A DNA stretch of 64,000 nt from Paenibacillus taichungensis (GCF_003287275.1 NZ_QEVW01000001.1:248001-312000), one strand, 5' to 3'. Positions 8,445 to 19,169 are shown, counted from the stretch's first letter. The notes: generated by a model from the sequence alone, not told the origin. Made by a program: numbers and translations.

Positions 8445-8573
8445 TTGAGTGTCTGGGTCATTATTATTATAGTTGGAGTGATATTTACTCCATCGTTCTA
8501 TCAGATGAATAAGCGTATTCGTAGATTGGAAGAGCAAGTTAGGCATCTTTCAGACGAGAGGAAGAACCTTTAA
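8445..8573 (+). CDS. Small single-pass membrane protein (42 aa)
   Basis: This ORF starts at TTG 8445 with AGGGG (8432-8436) 8 bases upstream and ends at TAA 8571-8573, directly abutting the GTG of the next gene. It encodes 42 residues: a hydrophobic helix (VWVIIIIVGVIFTPSF) followed by a charged segment, MNKRIRRLEEQVRHLSDERK, with heptad-like spacing of Ile/Leu/Val. The predicted shape is an N-terminal membrane anchor with a short cytoplasmic coiled coil. Gap-free packing between two real genes and its own ribosome binding site argue that it is translated. I do not recognise a family; similar short anchor/coiled-coil peptides are common in Bacillales. Confidence 0.6.
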   Translation: MSVWVIIIIVGVIFTPSFYQMNKRIRRLEEQVRHLSDERKNL

Positions 8574-9029
8574 GTGGATCGGTACACACACATGGGAGTA
8601 TACGGTTTAGTCACTTGGGAGCAAAAATTCCTGTTAGTTCATAAAGCAAGAGGAGCCTATATGGGGAGATGGGATTTGCCTGGAGGAAGGTTGGAATTTG
8701 GTGAGCAACCGGAGACCGCCCTTCATCGTGAGATTGAAGAGGAGACGGGACTTTCCGATCTACAATTGGTGATTCGTTCTGCGGAATCGAATGTTTTGGA
8801 GTGGGTGTACAAAGGCGAGCCGGAAGAGCTACACCATATTGGAATTCTATACGATGTATATTTGACAAGCGAAAGTCGGCCTTATGAGATCAAAAGGGAA
8901 CCGGATGGCGAGGATTCACTGGGCGCAAAATGGTTTACTATGGAAGAGGTCAGAGCGTTATCGTTGACGCCATTTGCAGAGCATATGATTAGCAATTTTA
9001 ATAGAAACCTACTTGGATTTGAATTTTAG
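8574..9029 (+). CDS. Nudix hydrolase
   Basis: The 151-residue protein has a full Nudix box: GGRLEFGEQPETALHREI continues into EEETGL (about 38-61), with the metal-binding REIEEE helix. The preceding MGRWDLPGGRLEFGE is typical of the broad ADP-ribose/nucleotide pyrophosphohydrolase groups. The substrate is not evident. The start is GTG 8574, immediately after the stop of the small membrane protein, with GAGAGGAAG (8556-8564) as ribosome binding site. It is the last gene of the run that begins at 7585 and is followed by a strong terminator. Confidence 0.83.
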   Translation: MDRYTHMGVYGLVTWEQKFLLVHKARGAYMGRWDLPGGRLEFGEQPETALHREIEEETGLSDLQLVIRSAESNVLEWVYKGEPEELHHIGILYDVYLTSESRPYEIKREPDGEDSLGAKWFTMEEVRALSLTPFAEHMISNFNRNLLGFEF

Positions 9030-9115
9030 GACTGGTCAAATGGAACAGAATCGTTTATTCTGTGATAGATAGATTACAATTTTTTTAACTGAATAGGACT
9101 GACACCTTAAAGCAT

Positions 9116-9150
9116 AAGGCTATGAATCTGCGGATTCGTGGCCTTTTTTT
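9116..9150 (+). terminator. Intrinsic terminator
   Basis: AAGGC pairs with GCCTT and the inner GAATC pairs with GATTC around a TGCG loop, followed by seven T. It ends the transcription unit of the Nudix gene. Confidence 0.85.
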
Positions 9151-9359
9151 GTGTTTTTAGGGGTGAATTGGGTCTTTGGAAGGGGAGGTTGCATGCCTTG
9201 TGGTGATGGGGATCGCTGAAAAATAATACCAATAGCCTAAAAATGCATGGTAGAATATTGATGATTATGACAAATTTAGGTTTTTGATTGAAGAGTAGTA
9301 CGAGTGCTGAAGAAGCAGGAAGTTTGCCCCATACTAAGGTACATAGGAGAGTGAGTAGA

Positions 9360-10643
9360 TTGAAGAAACAGATGAGATTAGCGGGTAGTAAGTCAAAAAG
9401 GAATGTGTTGATAGTCGGATTGTTGACGTCGGCTTTGCTGGCGGGAACGCTGCTGACTAATGGATCTGTGGGTCTGGTGTCTACTGCGGATGCTGCTACA
9501 AGCACGAATGGAGCGGGCACAACGGCTTCTGCGCTTACGAAGTTCAAAGATATCAAAGGGCACTGGGCACAAGTTACCATTGTCAAAGCCTATGATAAAA
9601 ATCTAATTTCCGGCTACCAGGATGGTACGTTCCGCCCCAATGCCAAAATCACCCGTGGTGAGTATGCCACACTTCTCAGCCGTGCAACCAGCTTGGAAAA
9701 GGTACAAGGAGAGAATCCTTTTGCTGATCTCAAGGGACATTGGTCTGAATCAGCTGTGACACAGTTGGTGGGCCAAGGCTTCATTAACGCTAATGATTAT
9801 CCCAAAGGATTTAATCCCAATGCCGAGCTGACACGCTATGAGATGATGAAATGGATTGCGAACGGACTGATCAAGTCCGGAACCAGTTTCCAGGATGCTT
9901 TTGACGATACCAAAAATACACTTCTACCTACCCCTGAAGTGAATCGGGGGACGATTCGTGCAGAGCAAATTCCTTATCTTGCACTTGTTCGCGGGACAGG
10001 CATTGTCGGTGGATTTGAGGATGGTTCATTGAAGCCTGCTGATCCAACAACGCGAGCCGAAGTGTCTGCCATTTTGCTGCGTTATATGGATGTCGAGGGT
10101 ACGGAAGCAGGGAAGTACAGTGATCTGAATGAAATGCGCGAGGTAGGTACAACGGGAACGAATTTAACGACGATTAGTAATTATAAGTATATCAAAGGTA
10201 GCTTTGCAGATATCGTTAACACCGACTACACATTGAAAAATAATGTTGGTGTTGTAAAGTACCATAGATTTATTGTGGTGGATACAAGAGGAAGTGAGCC
10301 GAAGGGTCTTTACGCCTCGTTGTTTATAGATGAAAACAACTTAACCCGTGCGCAAAAGGGACAATTTTCTACCTATGCTGAGATTACGTTCACATCAAAG
10401 CTTGAAAAGTCAAATCTCTTAACTTTTGCTAGAGCGAATGATAACATTGCTATTCCAATTCAACGACTATTTAACGTAGATTATTTGAAGGCTAAAGGGT
10501 TTATTACTTTACCAGACGATTCAAATGGAATGCTTAAAAAGGAAAGGCAAGTAAAGTTTTGGACATCACATACTTTGGACCCTGTAAAAGGGGGTTATAT
10601 GTTGAAAAATGATGCTGGAAAAGAGATTCAGATCTATCAATAG
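9360..10643 (+). CDS. SLH-domain surface protein with variable C-terminus
   Basis: I choose TTG 9360 (AGGAGA at 9345-9350), giving 427 residues. Residues 1-45 are a long signal peptide ending ADA-AT. Three S-layer-homology repeats follow: FKDIKGHW (about 60-110), FADLKGHWSE (about 120-170) and a third ending with DGSLKPADPTTRAE (about 205-255). Such repeats bind pyruvylated secondary cell-wall polymer, so the protein is predicted to sit on the wall. The last 140-160 residues, after DVEGTEAGKYSDLNE, match nothing I know and are encoded by DNA much richer in A/T than the SLH part. The 1229-residue secreted protein starts 5 bases downstream, so the two form one unit. Confidence 0.88.
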   Translation: MKKQMRLAGSKSKRNVLIVGLLTSALLAGTLLTNGSVGLVSTADAATSTNGAGTTASALTKFKDIKGHWAQVTIVKAYDKNLISGYQDGTFRPNAKITRGEYATLLSRATSLEKVQGENPFADLKGHWSESAVTQLVGQGFINANDYPKGFNPNAELTRYEMMKWIANGLIKSGTSFQDAFDDTKNTLLPTPEVNRGTIRAEQIPYLALVRGTGIVGGFEDGSLKPADPTTRAEVSAILLRYMDVEGTEAGKYSDLNEMREVGTTGTNLTTISNYKYIKGSFADIVNTDYTLKNNVGVVKYHRFIVVDTRGSEPKGLYASLFIDENNLTRAQKGQFSTYAEITFTSKLEKSNLLTFARANDNIAIPIQRLFNVDYLKAKGFITLPDDSNGMLKKERQVKFWTSHTLDPVKGGYMLKNDAGKEIQIYQ

Positions 10644-10648
10644 AATTT

Positions 10649-13600
10649 TTGGTGGTGTTTAATTTCAATATTAAATTTGTTGGACGTGGTTATTTCCGAA
10701 CTTCATTCAGAGCGGTAATGGTTTTATTAATAGTCACAATAATCTATAACATTACCCCTCATGCCCTTTCTACAGTTAGTGCTGTAGAACAGCCTTATGG
10801 GCCTAAATCTATGAAAGGACCTTCAGTGACTGTAGATGCTAATGCAACGGAAGGAACTCCCGGAGTATACTGGTACCAACTTGATTCAGGAGAATTTAGA
10901 GCCGACTTTCAAGGAACCTACAAAATTGTAGATAATGGAGGTTCCGATGATGACGCATATCCAGTAAAAACGGAAATACCGGATAATGTTGATATGAGTA
11001 GGTGGCCGCCACTAAGCTGGAAACCATACAAAGGGACAGCAGTTAATAATTCAGTTGTTACTGATATCAAACTAAAAGATAACCCTGAAGGTGTAAAATA
11101 TAAGCAGGTTAACAGTTATGAAGGAATAGGGACTCCGAGAGTTACAAGTGAAAAAAATGCTGACTTAAGAACATACACGGGAAAAGGTTTTGATTTCTTT
11201 GAAAGAGAACGTTATGGGACCAGACCTGGTGATAAACCAAAATTCAAGATGGTATATCATACTCCAGTTAGTATTTTCTGGGAAGGGAAAATCCATGAAG
11301 AAAAGGAAATTGACGTAACCCCAGATTCCACCCTAACGGTTGGAGAAACCAAACAGATGGTAGCCAAAGTTAAAACGAAAAACTACGGAGCTACCCAATT
11401 TAGTGAAGGCATCGACGTAAGTCGGCGCGAGGCTGAGACCACCTGGTGGTCATCCGATCCGAGTATTGTGAGTATTGAACCCAAAACCGGAATGGTGAAG
11501 GCTGAAAAGCCGGGAACTGCTTTTGTACGTGCAATCTGGAACAACGGTACATACCTCATCTCGGATACGGCTGATATTACGGTAACGTCCGAACCAGGAC
11601 TTATTGTGAACCTGCCAAACGCTTGTAAAGCAGACACAGCTACACCGCTGCAAGCTAAAGCTATCCTGACCAAGTCAGATCTCTCTGTTCATGAGCTTAC
11701 CGCTCATCCCAAATTGACCTGGCAAAGCTCCAATCCAGCAGTAGCGACCATAGGTGCAGATGGAAAGATGACGATCAAAGGTATCGTCGGCAGCACCACC
11801 ATCACTGCGCGATTCTTGGATACAGCCCAGCAGTTGGATGAGGAAGGAACTCAGGTTTTAGATGTAAAGGATTGCACAGGTAACGGAGGAGATGGGGGAA
11901 CTGATCCAGGTAACGGCGGTGTTGTGGGTTGCCCCGTGACCATCAGTCCACCTAATAAAGGAGCGTTAATCGAATCGGCTGTCATGGACCCATCCGTCCG
12001 GGGCGTGTTGAAAGCTGATGATCGGGGATCTGAAAAGTTTGATGTCACCCGTGGCATCCCGACTTCTGAAGATCTTTATGCAAATGTCATGGCTAGAGGA
12101 TACTTGTTCCAGCACCGTTGGGTGAACATGACGGGAACAGTGACTTATACGGTTAACGTAAAAAAGAAGTATCACAAAACTTGGACGATTCCGGGCAGAG
12201 CCTCGACAGGACCGAATGATCCAGGCACACCTCCACAACCTAAGGAACTAGATGTTCCTGTGGAAAAATCAATGCAGGTCATCCGGCAATATAGTTATTG
12301 GCAGATTGATAATTTGGAAGTCTATCAGCTAAATCAAGCTACGGTATCCAATTATGCGCTTGGTGGCTACGGTGGTACAGTAACGTTGACTCCAAACGGA
12401 TATACACCGCCGACCTTGCAATCGGCTAATGATGACGCCGTTACCGCACATGTGAAACCTGCACCTTGCAAGGAAATCGACCTGGGCACTGAAACAAAGT
12501 CAGGCGGTGACAGCGAGCCGTCTACACCTGATGAGACGTCATTATTTCAATCCAAAGCAGAGGCCGAGGTTAAAGAGAACTCTGTAAATAATGACAAGGT
12601 GGTGTTTAATGGTGCCACTGTGATGGATCCTGCTCCGATGGATAAGACTGCTCCGCGACCTGGAACAATCCCTCAGCCTAGTATGATCGATGACAACGTG
12701 CTGTACCAAAATCGTTTAACTATTCAGAATACACTGGTCAACAAGGAGGACCAACCGACAACGGGCGAGATCGCATATGGCTTGATTCCTGGCAACATTA
12801 AAGGGGGGCAGGATCAGAAGTTTCCTATTCAAGGGATCAATTCTGTCACAGTGCACACGCCTGTCGTTAACTACGCATGGGTATCTGATGATCAGCCGCA
12901 TAACCAGAAAACAGTGCCTGATCCGACCAGTTCGGCACTTATTCTGGAACGACCGTTTATTGTACGCATCCCGACCTCGGGGCAGCATCTGGACGTAACC
13001 AGTTACCCGGGTTATGGCAACAGGGACTATGCCAAATATTTTCGCATCAAGCAGGTTCGTTTCCCCTTTGATGTCTATAACGTCGATAGAAGTCAGTTCA
13101 TTCCGGCCAAGACCTGGGTGGACATCCCGGTCAACCAACTGGATACGGTTTTCTATCTTCCAGTGTGGGTGGATGAGGGACATTACCGAATTGAATTTCG
13201 CAATATTGCCGAAAATGCTCCTTCGACTTTCTCCGAACAGCAGGATGCCAACACGAATCTAACCCATCATGTTGCGGCAGATACGGTTCCGGTGGAGGTT
13301 ATTGGGCGATTGTATGATTTTCACGTTACGGATATCGCCGATTATAATTGGGAGAACGTGTTCCGCAAGCAGCTCGGGAGTTCAGAGCCCACAGGGATGA
13401 GCTACTGGACAGGACTTAACAGTATTGATGGTGATCCGCGAGGGAATCTGGCACCATTCGTGTTACCTGTTCGCCCAGGAAGTCACCCTGTGCAGGGTTT
13501 CGGTAATGTTGCGGTGAAAACGGGTTATCATATCAAATTCGACCTGAAAACGAAAGGCAATATGTTTGGCAAACAGGATGCTGTTCGAATTACTCCAACA

Positions 13601-14338
13601 TTCTACTTTGTCAGCAAAGACGGCTCTTCCAGACAAGAAGTCGATCTATACTACCACCGCGGTCAAGAGCGACTTATTCGGATAGGTTCGGCGCAGGATT
13701 TGGAGAAACGGTTTGTTGTTCTGAACTCGAGGTTGCGTAACGTACCCGGTACGGAATTGGGGGATACGGCGCGTTATCAGTATACGTATGAACTGACTGC
13801 CGATGAACGCAATCAGAGTTCACTCGCTGATTATATGGTCAAGCTTGTAGATCAAATCTCTCACCAGAAAACGTGGGTAGGCCGCTATGATTGGATGATC
13901 TTGCCCGCTTCCATTCGTACACTGATTGGACCAAAGACAGACATTCCTTCGGGTGTTAGTGTAGACAGAGCGAATGCGGCGGTCCAGCGTTGGTACGGTG
14001 AATACAGCCTGCCTGCGGATGTATACGCCGTACCAAAGGGAACCAATCTCGAAACGCTCGCTAGACAAAATCAACTGGATGAAAAGGCTTCTGTATTTCT
14101 GAAGGATGGGTATATCGTAGTCAACTTCAATATCGAGACACTTCGAGATGGTGATACAGAAGCTCCACACCTGCAATACATTTATGCTCCACTGATGAAT
14201 CAGTGGCAGATGGAAGGTTTCAATAATCGCCCAGCAGACAGTCAAGGTAGAACTTGGCCCCTGAAGGATGGCGATGTGGTCTTTTACCATGCAGATCAGT
14301 CCAGCCGGGGCGATTTTCAGTCTCAGGTGCCACATTAG
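10649..14338 (+). CDS. Large secreted protein with Ig-like (Big_2) domains
   Basis: The reading frame opens at TTG 10649 (GTG 10652 and 10655 and ATG 10718 are alternatives); there is no good Shine-Dalgarno, and coupling to the SLH gene 5 bases upstream is likely. The 1229-residue product has a signal peptide (hydrophobic core VMVLLIVTIIYNI, cleavage near residue 45). Two bacterial Ig-like segments lie at about 219-315 and 316-408, each with the WWSSDPSIVSI / WQSSNPAVATI core. A Gly-rich linker (GNGGDGGTDPGNGG) follows, and then about 800 residues of beta-rich sequence without SLH, catalytic motif or sorting signal. The C-terminal part resembles uncharacterised large Paenibacillus surface proteins (possibly DUF5704; not verified). 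A role in adhesion or envelope structure is inference. Confidence 0.72.
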   Translation: MVVFNFNIKFVGRGYFRTSFRAVMVLLIVTIIYNITPHALSTVSAVEQPYGPKSMKGPSVTVDANATEGTPGVYWYQLDSGEFRADFQGTYKIVDNGGSDDDAYPVKTEIPDNVDMSRWPPLSWKPYKGTAVNNSVVTDIKLKDNPEGVKYKQVNSYEGIGTPRVTSEKNADLRTYTGKGFDFFERERYGTRPGDKPKFKMVYHTPVSIFWEGKIHEEKEIDVTPDSTLTVGETKQMVAKVKTKNYGATQFSEGIDVSRREAETTWWSSDPSIVSIEPKTGMVKAEKPGTAFVRAIWNNGTYLISDTADITVTSEPGLIVNLPNACKADTATPLQAKAILTKSDLSVHELTAHPKLTWQSSNPAVATIGADGKMTIKGIVGSTTITARFLDTAQQLDEEGTQVLDVKDCTGNGGDGGTDPGNGGVVGCPVTISPPNKGALIESAVMDPSVRGVLKADDRGSEKFDVTRGIPTSEDLYANVMARGYLFQHRWVNMTGTVTYTVNVKKKYHKTWTIPGRASTGPNDPGTPPQPKELDVPVEKSMQVIRQYSYWQIDNLEVYQLNQATVSNYALGGYGGTVTLTPNGYTPPTLQSANDDAVTAHVKPAPCKEIDLGTETKSGGDSEPSTPDETSLFQSKAEAEVKENSVNNDKVVFNGATVMDPAPMDKTAPRPGTIPQPSMIDDNVLYQNRLTIQNTLVNKEDQPTTGEIAYGLIPGNIKGGQDQKFPIQGINSVTVHTPVVNYAWVSDDQPHNQKTVPDPTSSALILERPFIVRIPTSGQHLDVTSYPGYGNRDYAKYFRIKQVRFPFDVYNVDRSQFIPAKTWVDIPVNQLDTVFYLPVWVDEGHYRIEFRNIAENAPSTFSEQQDANTNLTHHVAADTVPVEVIGRLYDFHVTDIADYNWENVFRKQLGSSEPTGMSYWTGLNSIDGDPRGNLAPFVLPVRPGSHPVQGFGNVAVKTGYHIKFDLKTKGNMFGKQDAVRITPTFYFVSKDGSSRQEVDLYYHRGQERLIRIGSAQDLEKRFVVLNSRLRNVPGTELGDTARYQYTYELTADERNQSSLADYMVKLVDQISHQKTWVGRYDWMILPASIRTLIGPKTDIPSGVSVDRANAAVQRWYGEYSLPADVYAVPKGTNLETLARQNQLDEKASVFLKDGYIVVNFNIETLRDGDTEAPHLQYIYAPLMNQWQMEGFNNRPADSQGRTWPLKDGDVVFYHADQSSRGDFQSQVPH

Positions 14339-14379
14339 AAAATAAAAAGTCCCTCAGCCTAAATAAATCAAGTCAAAAG

Positions 14380-14419
14380 AAGCCGCCAGGATGCTTTTAC
14401 GCATTACAGGCGGCTTTTG
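14380..14419 (+). terminator. Intrinsic terminator
   Basis: AAGCCGCC (14380-14387) pairs with GGCGGCTT (14409-14416), followed by a short T-run. It ends the surface-protein unit. Confidence 0.8.
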
Positions 14420-14906
14420 GTTTATAACACTGTATTGCAAGAAACACCCATTTTTTTGTTGAATACCAAGCCAAATGGTTAATATTTATCTTGACGGTTT
14501 GCTTTTGAACATTATGGACCACAATTCTAAATAAGGAGGCTACGAATCGGGCGAAATCTGAAAATGCGTAGAAACCATCGCAGGATAAGCGATTAACAAC
14601 AAAACGCCATACAATCAGAGCACATTTGTGGGTCGGAAATGTTCCAATTATTCGATTCATCTAATTTATGCATCAATTGAACTAAAAATAGGAAATGCTC
14701 CTGAGCGTAAAAGTTTATAGAATAGATATTAGAACACGGACTTCACTTGCAAAAGTTGAGGAAGGTGTAACCCTCGAACGGATCAGGACAGTATTCGACA
14801 TCTGTGCGACGGTATATACAATCATCAGTTTACTATGATTTTGAAAACGCAGACAAACCTTGACGGGAGCGTCGGAACAACGTTACTACCACCAACAGCA
14901 CGATTA
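14420..14906. other. Intergenic stretch without recognised features
   Basis: No ORF with a credible start and ribosome binding site, repeat or RNA motif was recognised. One AAGGAGG (about 14532) is not followed by a usable start codon. Confidence 0.4.
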
Positions 14907-14936
14907 TTGGACTTCATGAAAAATTTAGCTTAAAAT
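14907..14936 (+). promoter_or_regulatory. Probable SigA promoter of odhAB
   Basis: TTGGAC (14907-14912) and TAAAAT (14931-14936) are separated by 18 bases. The start codon of odhA lies 80 bases downstream, leaving a short leader in which I see no cre-like site. Confidence 0.5.
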
Positions 14937-15015
14937 GTTGAACGAACGCAAATTACGGCTTAGTCAATGATTTCCGTCAAAAACTTATGACTAAATCAAG
15001 ACGGAGGGAACGTCG

Positions 15016-17889
15016 ATGACGATCGAGGAAGGCAACAAGAAACCCTGGGAAAGTTACTATGGCCCGAATATGGGATACGTACAGGAACAATATGAATTAT
15101 ACTCCCAAGACCCGGGTGCAGTTACACCGGCTTATCGGGAATTATTTGAACAATGGGGTGCACCGCCGATGTCTGGCAGGGATGCACATACAGCCTCGTA
15201 TTCTGGCAACGCCCAAAAGGCTTCCGGAAGCGTGGATATTCAACTATTACAGAAAGCGGTTACAGCAGGGAAACTGGTAATGAATATTCGTACCTATGGT
15301 CACCTTGCGGCCGATATTGATCCTCTTGGAATCAGTGAAGATTCAGATACTTCTTTGCTTGAACCGAAGCATTTTGAATTGAATGAAGAAGATTTGAAAG
15401 CTCTGCCAGCTTCCCTGATCTGGGAAGGTGCAGATGGACAGACGGTAACAGGACTGGATGCCATCCAGCGCCTGCGGCAAATATATACAGGTCCTATCGC
15501 TTATGAATTCAGCCATGTGCATGAAGTTCATGAGCGGGAGTGGCTGAACCGCCGTGCAGAATCTCGTACTTCGCCGGCACCGCTTAATCCAGAGGAGCGT
15601 AAAGCTTTGCTGGAACGTTTGGTTGAAGTGGAGCAATTTGAAGATTTCCTCCACAAAACATTTGTTGGGCAAAAACGTTTTTCCATTGAAGGAAACGATG
15701 TGTTAGTCCCTATGCTGGATGAAGCAGTCCGAATTATGGCACACGCAGGTTCAAGCCATATTCTGATGGGGATGGCTCACCGTGGTCGATTGAACGTACT
15801 TGCTCATGTACTGGGCAAGCCGTATAGCAAAATTTTCTCTGAATTCCATCATTCTCCGAACAAAGATTTGGTTCCTTCCGAAGGGTCAACAGGAATCAAT
15901 TACGGTTGGACGGGGGATGTCAAATACCATCTGGGCGCAAACCGTTATGTAAAAGACGGCGAGACAGTACAAGCGCGTCTTACGCTTGCCAATAACCCGA
16001 GTCACTTGGAATATGTAAATCCGGTTGTACAGGGTTTTGCACGTGCAGCACAGGATGACCGCCGTGATCCGGGATATCCGAAGCAGGATGTAACCAAAGC
16101 GGCAACTATTCTGATGCATGGCGATGCGGCTTTCCCTGGGGAAGGTATTGTAGCAGAAACGCTCAATTTCAAAGCATTGCCTGGTTACCAAAATGGCGGA
16201 ACAATTCATATTATCGTGAACAACCGTCTTGGTTTCACAACAGACAGCGGTGATTCACGCTCAACGTACTATGCGAGTGACCTTGCCAAAGGATATGAAA
16301 TTCCGATTGTGCATGTCAATGCAGACAATCCGGATGCATGTATCGCAGCTATTCGAATGGCAGCAGAATACCGTAACCTGTTCAAAAAGGACTTCCTGAT
16401 TGACCTGATTGGTTATCGTCGTTATGGTCATAACGAAACGGATGATCCGGAAACAACACAGCCGACAGTGTATGACAAAGTAAAAGCTCATCCAACGGTT
16501 AGTCACTTGTACCAGGATCATCTGAAAGAGGAATCGGTAATCGACGATGCTTCCATCAACAGTATTCGTGAAGCTGTAACGAATCGCTTAAAAGAAGCTT
16601 ACGAGCAGATGAAGAACAATGAAGTACATGAATATTACCAACGTCAAATTAGCGAGCCAGAAGCCGTTTCGATTATTCCAACTGCCGTACCATTGGAAAA
16701 TCTGCGCGCAATCAATGCAGATTTGCTGAAATGGCCAGAGAACTTTAACGTATATCCGAAGTTGCAGCGCATTTTGCAGCGCAGAAGCACATCTCTGAAC
16801 GAAGGTGAGAAAGTAGACTGGAGCCTTGCAGAGACGCTTGCTTTTGCTACCATTCTTGCGGATGGCAAACCGATCCGGATCAGTGGACAGGATGCAGAAC
16901 GTGCAACGTTTGCCCATCGGAACTTGGTGTTGCATGACTCCGAGAACGGTGCGAAATTCTGCCCACTGCATCATCTGCCACAGGCGAGAGCATCCTTTGC
17001 TATCTACAACAGTCCGTTGTCTGAAGAGTCCGTTGTTGGTTTCGAATACGGATATAACGTCTATTCACCAGATACGCTTGTAATCTGGGAAGCGCAATTC
17101 GGAGATTTTGCCAACTGTGCACAGGTTATTTTTGACCAATTCGTATCTGCCGGTCGTGCCAAATGGTCACAAAAATCCAGTCTGGTCATGCTGCTTCCGC
17201 ATGCGAACGAAGGTCAGGGACCTGAGCATACAAGTGCTCGTTTGGAACGTTTCTTGCAGCTTTGTGCTGAAGACAATATGACCGTTGCGAATTTGACAAG
17301 TGCATCGCAATATTTCCATCTGTTGCGTCGTCAAGCTTCGTTGACTGAAACGGAAGATGCTCGTCCGCTGGTTATGATGTCGCCGAAAAGTCTCATTCGT
17401 AATCCGCGTGTCGCTTCACCTGCAACAGAGTTCAGCGAGGGCAAGTTTGAGCCTGTGCTGGAGCAAGCAGGGTTGGGCACCAAACCGGATCGCGTAGAGC
17501 GCATCATTCTGTGCAGTGGTAAAATCGCCATCGATCTGGAAGATGCTTTTGAAAAGGATAAAGCAGATTGGTCTTGGCTTCACATTATTCGTGTCGAACA
17601 GCTGTATCCGTTCCCGGCGGAAGAAATCAAGCGTGTGCTTGCACGTTTCAGCAAGTTGAAAGAGCTGGTGTGGGTACAGGAAGAAAACAAAAACATGGGT
17701 GCCTGGACATACATGGAGCCTCGTCTTCGTGAAATCGCACCAGAAGGAACAACCGTTAAATACGAAGGCCGTCCGGAACATGCCAGTCCTTCCAGCGGTT
17801 ATCAACTTGTGCATGGCATGGAACAGCAACAGATCATTACATCCGCATTGAAGCAAACGACGAAGAATAATATTCCACTGGGGAGGTAA
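15016..17889 (+). CDS. odhA: 2-oxoglutarate dehydrogenase E1 component
   Basis: This thiamine-diphosphate enzyme decarboxylates 2-oxoglutarate and passes the succinyl group to the lipoyl arm of E2 in the TCA cycle. The 957-residue length fits the family. Visible features are the N-terminal [20 protein letters not shown] segment, the conserved [14 protein letters not shown] (about 250), the [18 protein letters not shown] cofactor region, [11 protein letters not shown], and the C-terminal transketolase-like part with [16 protein letters not shown] sequence ([19 protein letters not shown]). The ATG at 15016 has ACGGAGGGA upstream. odhB follows after 5 bases. The lipoamide dehydrogenase gene is not in this window. 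Confidence 0.96.
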   Translation: MTIEEGNKKPWESYYGPNMGYVQEQYELYSQDPGAVTPAYRELFEQWGAPPMSGRDAHTASYSGNAQKASGSVDIQLLQKAVTAGKLVMNIRTYGHLAADIDPLGISEDSDTSLLEPKHFELNEEDLKALPASLIWEGADGQTVTGLDAIQRLRQIYTGPIAYEFSHVHEVHEREWLNRRAESRTSPAPLNPEERKALLERLVEVEQFEDFLHKTFVGQKRFSIEGNDVLVPMLDEAVRIMAHAGSSHILMGMAHRGRLNVLAHVLGKPYSKIFSEFHHSPNKDLVPSEGSTGINYGWTGDVKYHLGANRYVKDGETVQARLTLANNPSHLEYVNPVVQGFARAAQDDRRDPGYPKQDVTKAATILMHGDAAFPGEGIVAETLNFKALPGYQNGGTIHIIVNNRLGFTTDSGDSRSTYYASDLAKGYEIPIVHVNADNPDACIAAIRMAAEYRNLFKKDFLIDLIGYRRYGHNETDDPETTQPTVYDKVKAHPTVSHLYQDHLKEESVIDDASINSIREAVTNRLKEAYEQMKNNEVHEYYQRQISEPEAVSIIPTAVPLENLRAINADLLKWPENFNVYPKLQRILQRRSTSLNEGEKVDWSLAETLAFATILADGKPIRISGQDAERATFAHRNLVLHDSENGAKFCPLHHLPQARASFAIYNSPLSEESVVGFEYGYNVYSPDTLVIWEAQFGDFANCAQVIFDQFVSAGRAKWSQKSSLVMLLPHANEGQGPEHTSARLERFLQLCAEDNMTVANLTSASQYFHLLRRQASLTETEDARPLVMMSPKSLIRNPRVASPATEFSEGKFEPVLEQAGLGTKPDRVERIILCSGKIAIDLEDAFEKDKADWSWLHIIRVEQLYPFPAEEIKRVLARFSKLKELVWVQEENKNMGAWTYMEPRLREIAPEGTTVKYEGRPEHASPSSGYQLVHGMEQQQIITSALKQTTKNNIPLGR

Positions 17890-17894
17890 CAGCT

Positions 17895-19169
17895 GTGAGT
17901 GAAATTAAAGTACCTGCAATGGGTGAGTCGATAACGGAAGGAACTGTATCCAGATGGCTGGTCAAAGAAGGCGAAACCGTTAATCAGGGTGATGTTCTTC
18001 TGGAACTGGAAACGGATAAAGTAAATATTGAGATCAGTGCTGAAGAGAGCGGTGTTCTTGAGAAAATTGTTCGCCAGGAAGGCGAGACTGTAGAAATTGG
18101 TGAAACGATTGGAACACTTTCAGCTGGAACTGGAGGAGGAAGCGGCGCATCCGCTTCCCAACCAGTAGCGACGGAACAGAAACAATCAGCTCCTGCACCG
18201 GAAGCTCCAACTCCGCCACCAGCACCTGTTGCTGCAGCACCGGAATCTTCAGATAGCAGCTCGAAGACAGCTTCACCATCTGCTCGTAAACTTGCACGTG
18301 AACGTGGTATTGAGCTGGATCAGGTACAGAGCAAAGATCCGATTGGCCGTGTGTATCAGGAAGATGTGAAAACTCACAACACGCAGGCTGCCGCTCCTAC
18401 AGCGCCTCCTGCTAAAGCTCCCACTGCAGCACCTAGTGCGCCGGCAGCAGGTGGTTCCACATATACCAAACCAGTAGAGCGTCAACGTATGTCCCGCCGT
18501 CGTGCTACCATTGCGAAACGCCTGGTAGAAGCACAGCAGACTGCAGCGATGTTGACTACGTTTAACGAAGTGGATATGACGGCAATCATGGATGTTCGTA
18601 AACGTCGTAAGGACAAGTTCAAAGAGAAACATGAAATCAATCTCGGCTTCATGTCCTTCTTTACCAAAGCGGTTGTAGGCGCTCTGAAAAAGTTCCCAAC
18701 CATTAATGCGGAAATTGATGGTGAAGATGTAGTACTCAAAAAGTACTATGATATCGGTATTGCGGTATCTGCCAAAGAAGGTCTAGTTGTACCAGTTGTA
18801 CGTGATGCAGATCGTCTTGGCTTCGCTGAGATCGAGAAAAGCATTGCTGACCTTGCATCCAAAGCGCGTTCCAACACGCTGGCGTTGTCTGATCTGCAAG
18901 GAGGAACCTTCACCATTACCAATGGCGGAACGTTTGGCTCCCTGTTGTCCACACCAATTTTGAATACACCTCAAGTAGGTATTCTGGGTATGCACAAAAT
19001 CCAGCTTCGTCCAGTAGCGATTGATGCAGAGCGGATGGAGAACCGTCCGATGATGTATATCGCCCTGTCGTACGATCACCGTATTATTGATGGTAGCGAA
19101 GCTGTACGTTTCCTCGTGACGGTAAAAGAATTGCTTGAAGATCCAGAGTCTTTGCTGATCGAAGGGTAA
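17895..19169 (+). CDS. odhB: 2-oxoglutarate dehydrogenase E2 (dihydrolipoyl succinyltransferase)
   Basis: E2 forms the core of the complex and transfers succinyl from its lipoyl arm to CoA. The 424-residue protein starts at GTG 17895. It has a lipoyl domain at 1-80 with the modified Lys42 in [11 protein letters not shown], an Ala/Pro-rich flexible linker, a peripheral-subunit-binding domain at about 125-162 ([14 protein letters not shown]), a second Ala/Pro linker, and the catalytic acyltransferase domain ending in SYDHRIIDG, with His395 and Asp399. The [11 protein letters not shown] tail resembles other OdhB proteins. The 5-base gap to odhA shows one operon, closed by the terminator at 19214. 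Confidence 0.96.
   Translation: MSEIKVPAMGESITEGTVSRWLVKEGETVNQGDVLLELETDKVNIEISAEESGVLEKIVRQEGETVEIGETIGTLSAGTGGGSGASASQPVATEQKQSAPAPEAPTPPPAPVAAAPESSDSSSKTASPSARKLARERGIELDQVQSKDPIGRVYQEDVKTHNTQAAAPTAPPAKAPTAAPSAPAAGGSTYTKPVERQRMSRRRATIAKRLVEAQQTAAMLTTFNEVDMTAIMDVRKRRKDKFKEKHEINLGFMSFFTKAVVGALKKFPTINAEIDGEDVVLKKYYDIGIAVSAKEGLVVPVVRDADRLGFAEIEKSIADLASKARSNTLALSDLQGGTFTITNGGTFGSLLSTPILNTPQVGILGMHKIQLRPVAIDAERMENRPMMYIALSYDHRIIDGSEAVRFLVTVKELLEDPESLLIEG

Noticed and set aside
12716..13183. 155-codon reverse ORF inside the large surface-protein gene
   Set aside because: It lies entirely antisense to a continuous 1229-codon frame, and no motif or ribosome binding site supports it.
14420..14906. 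Hidden small gene after AAGGAGG at about 14532
   Set aside because: No start codon at a proper distance opens a frame longer than a few codons.
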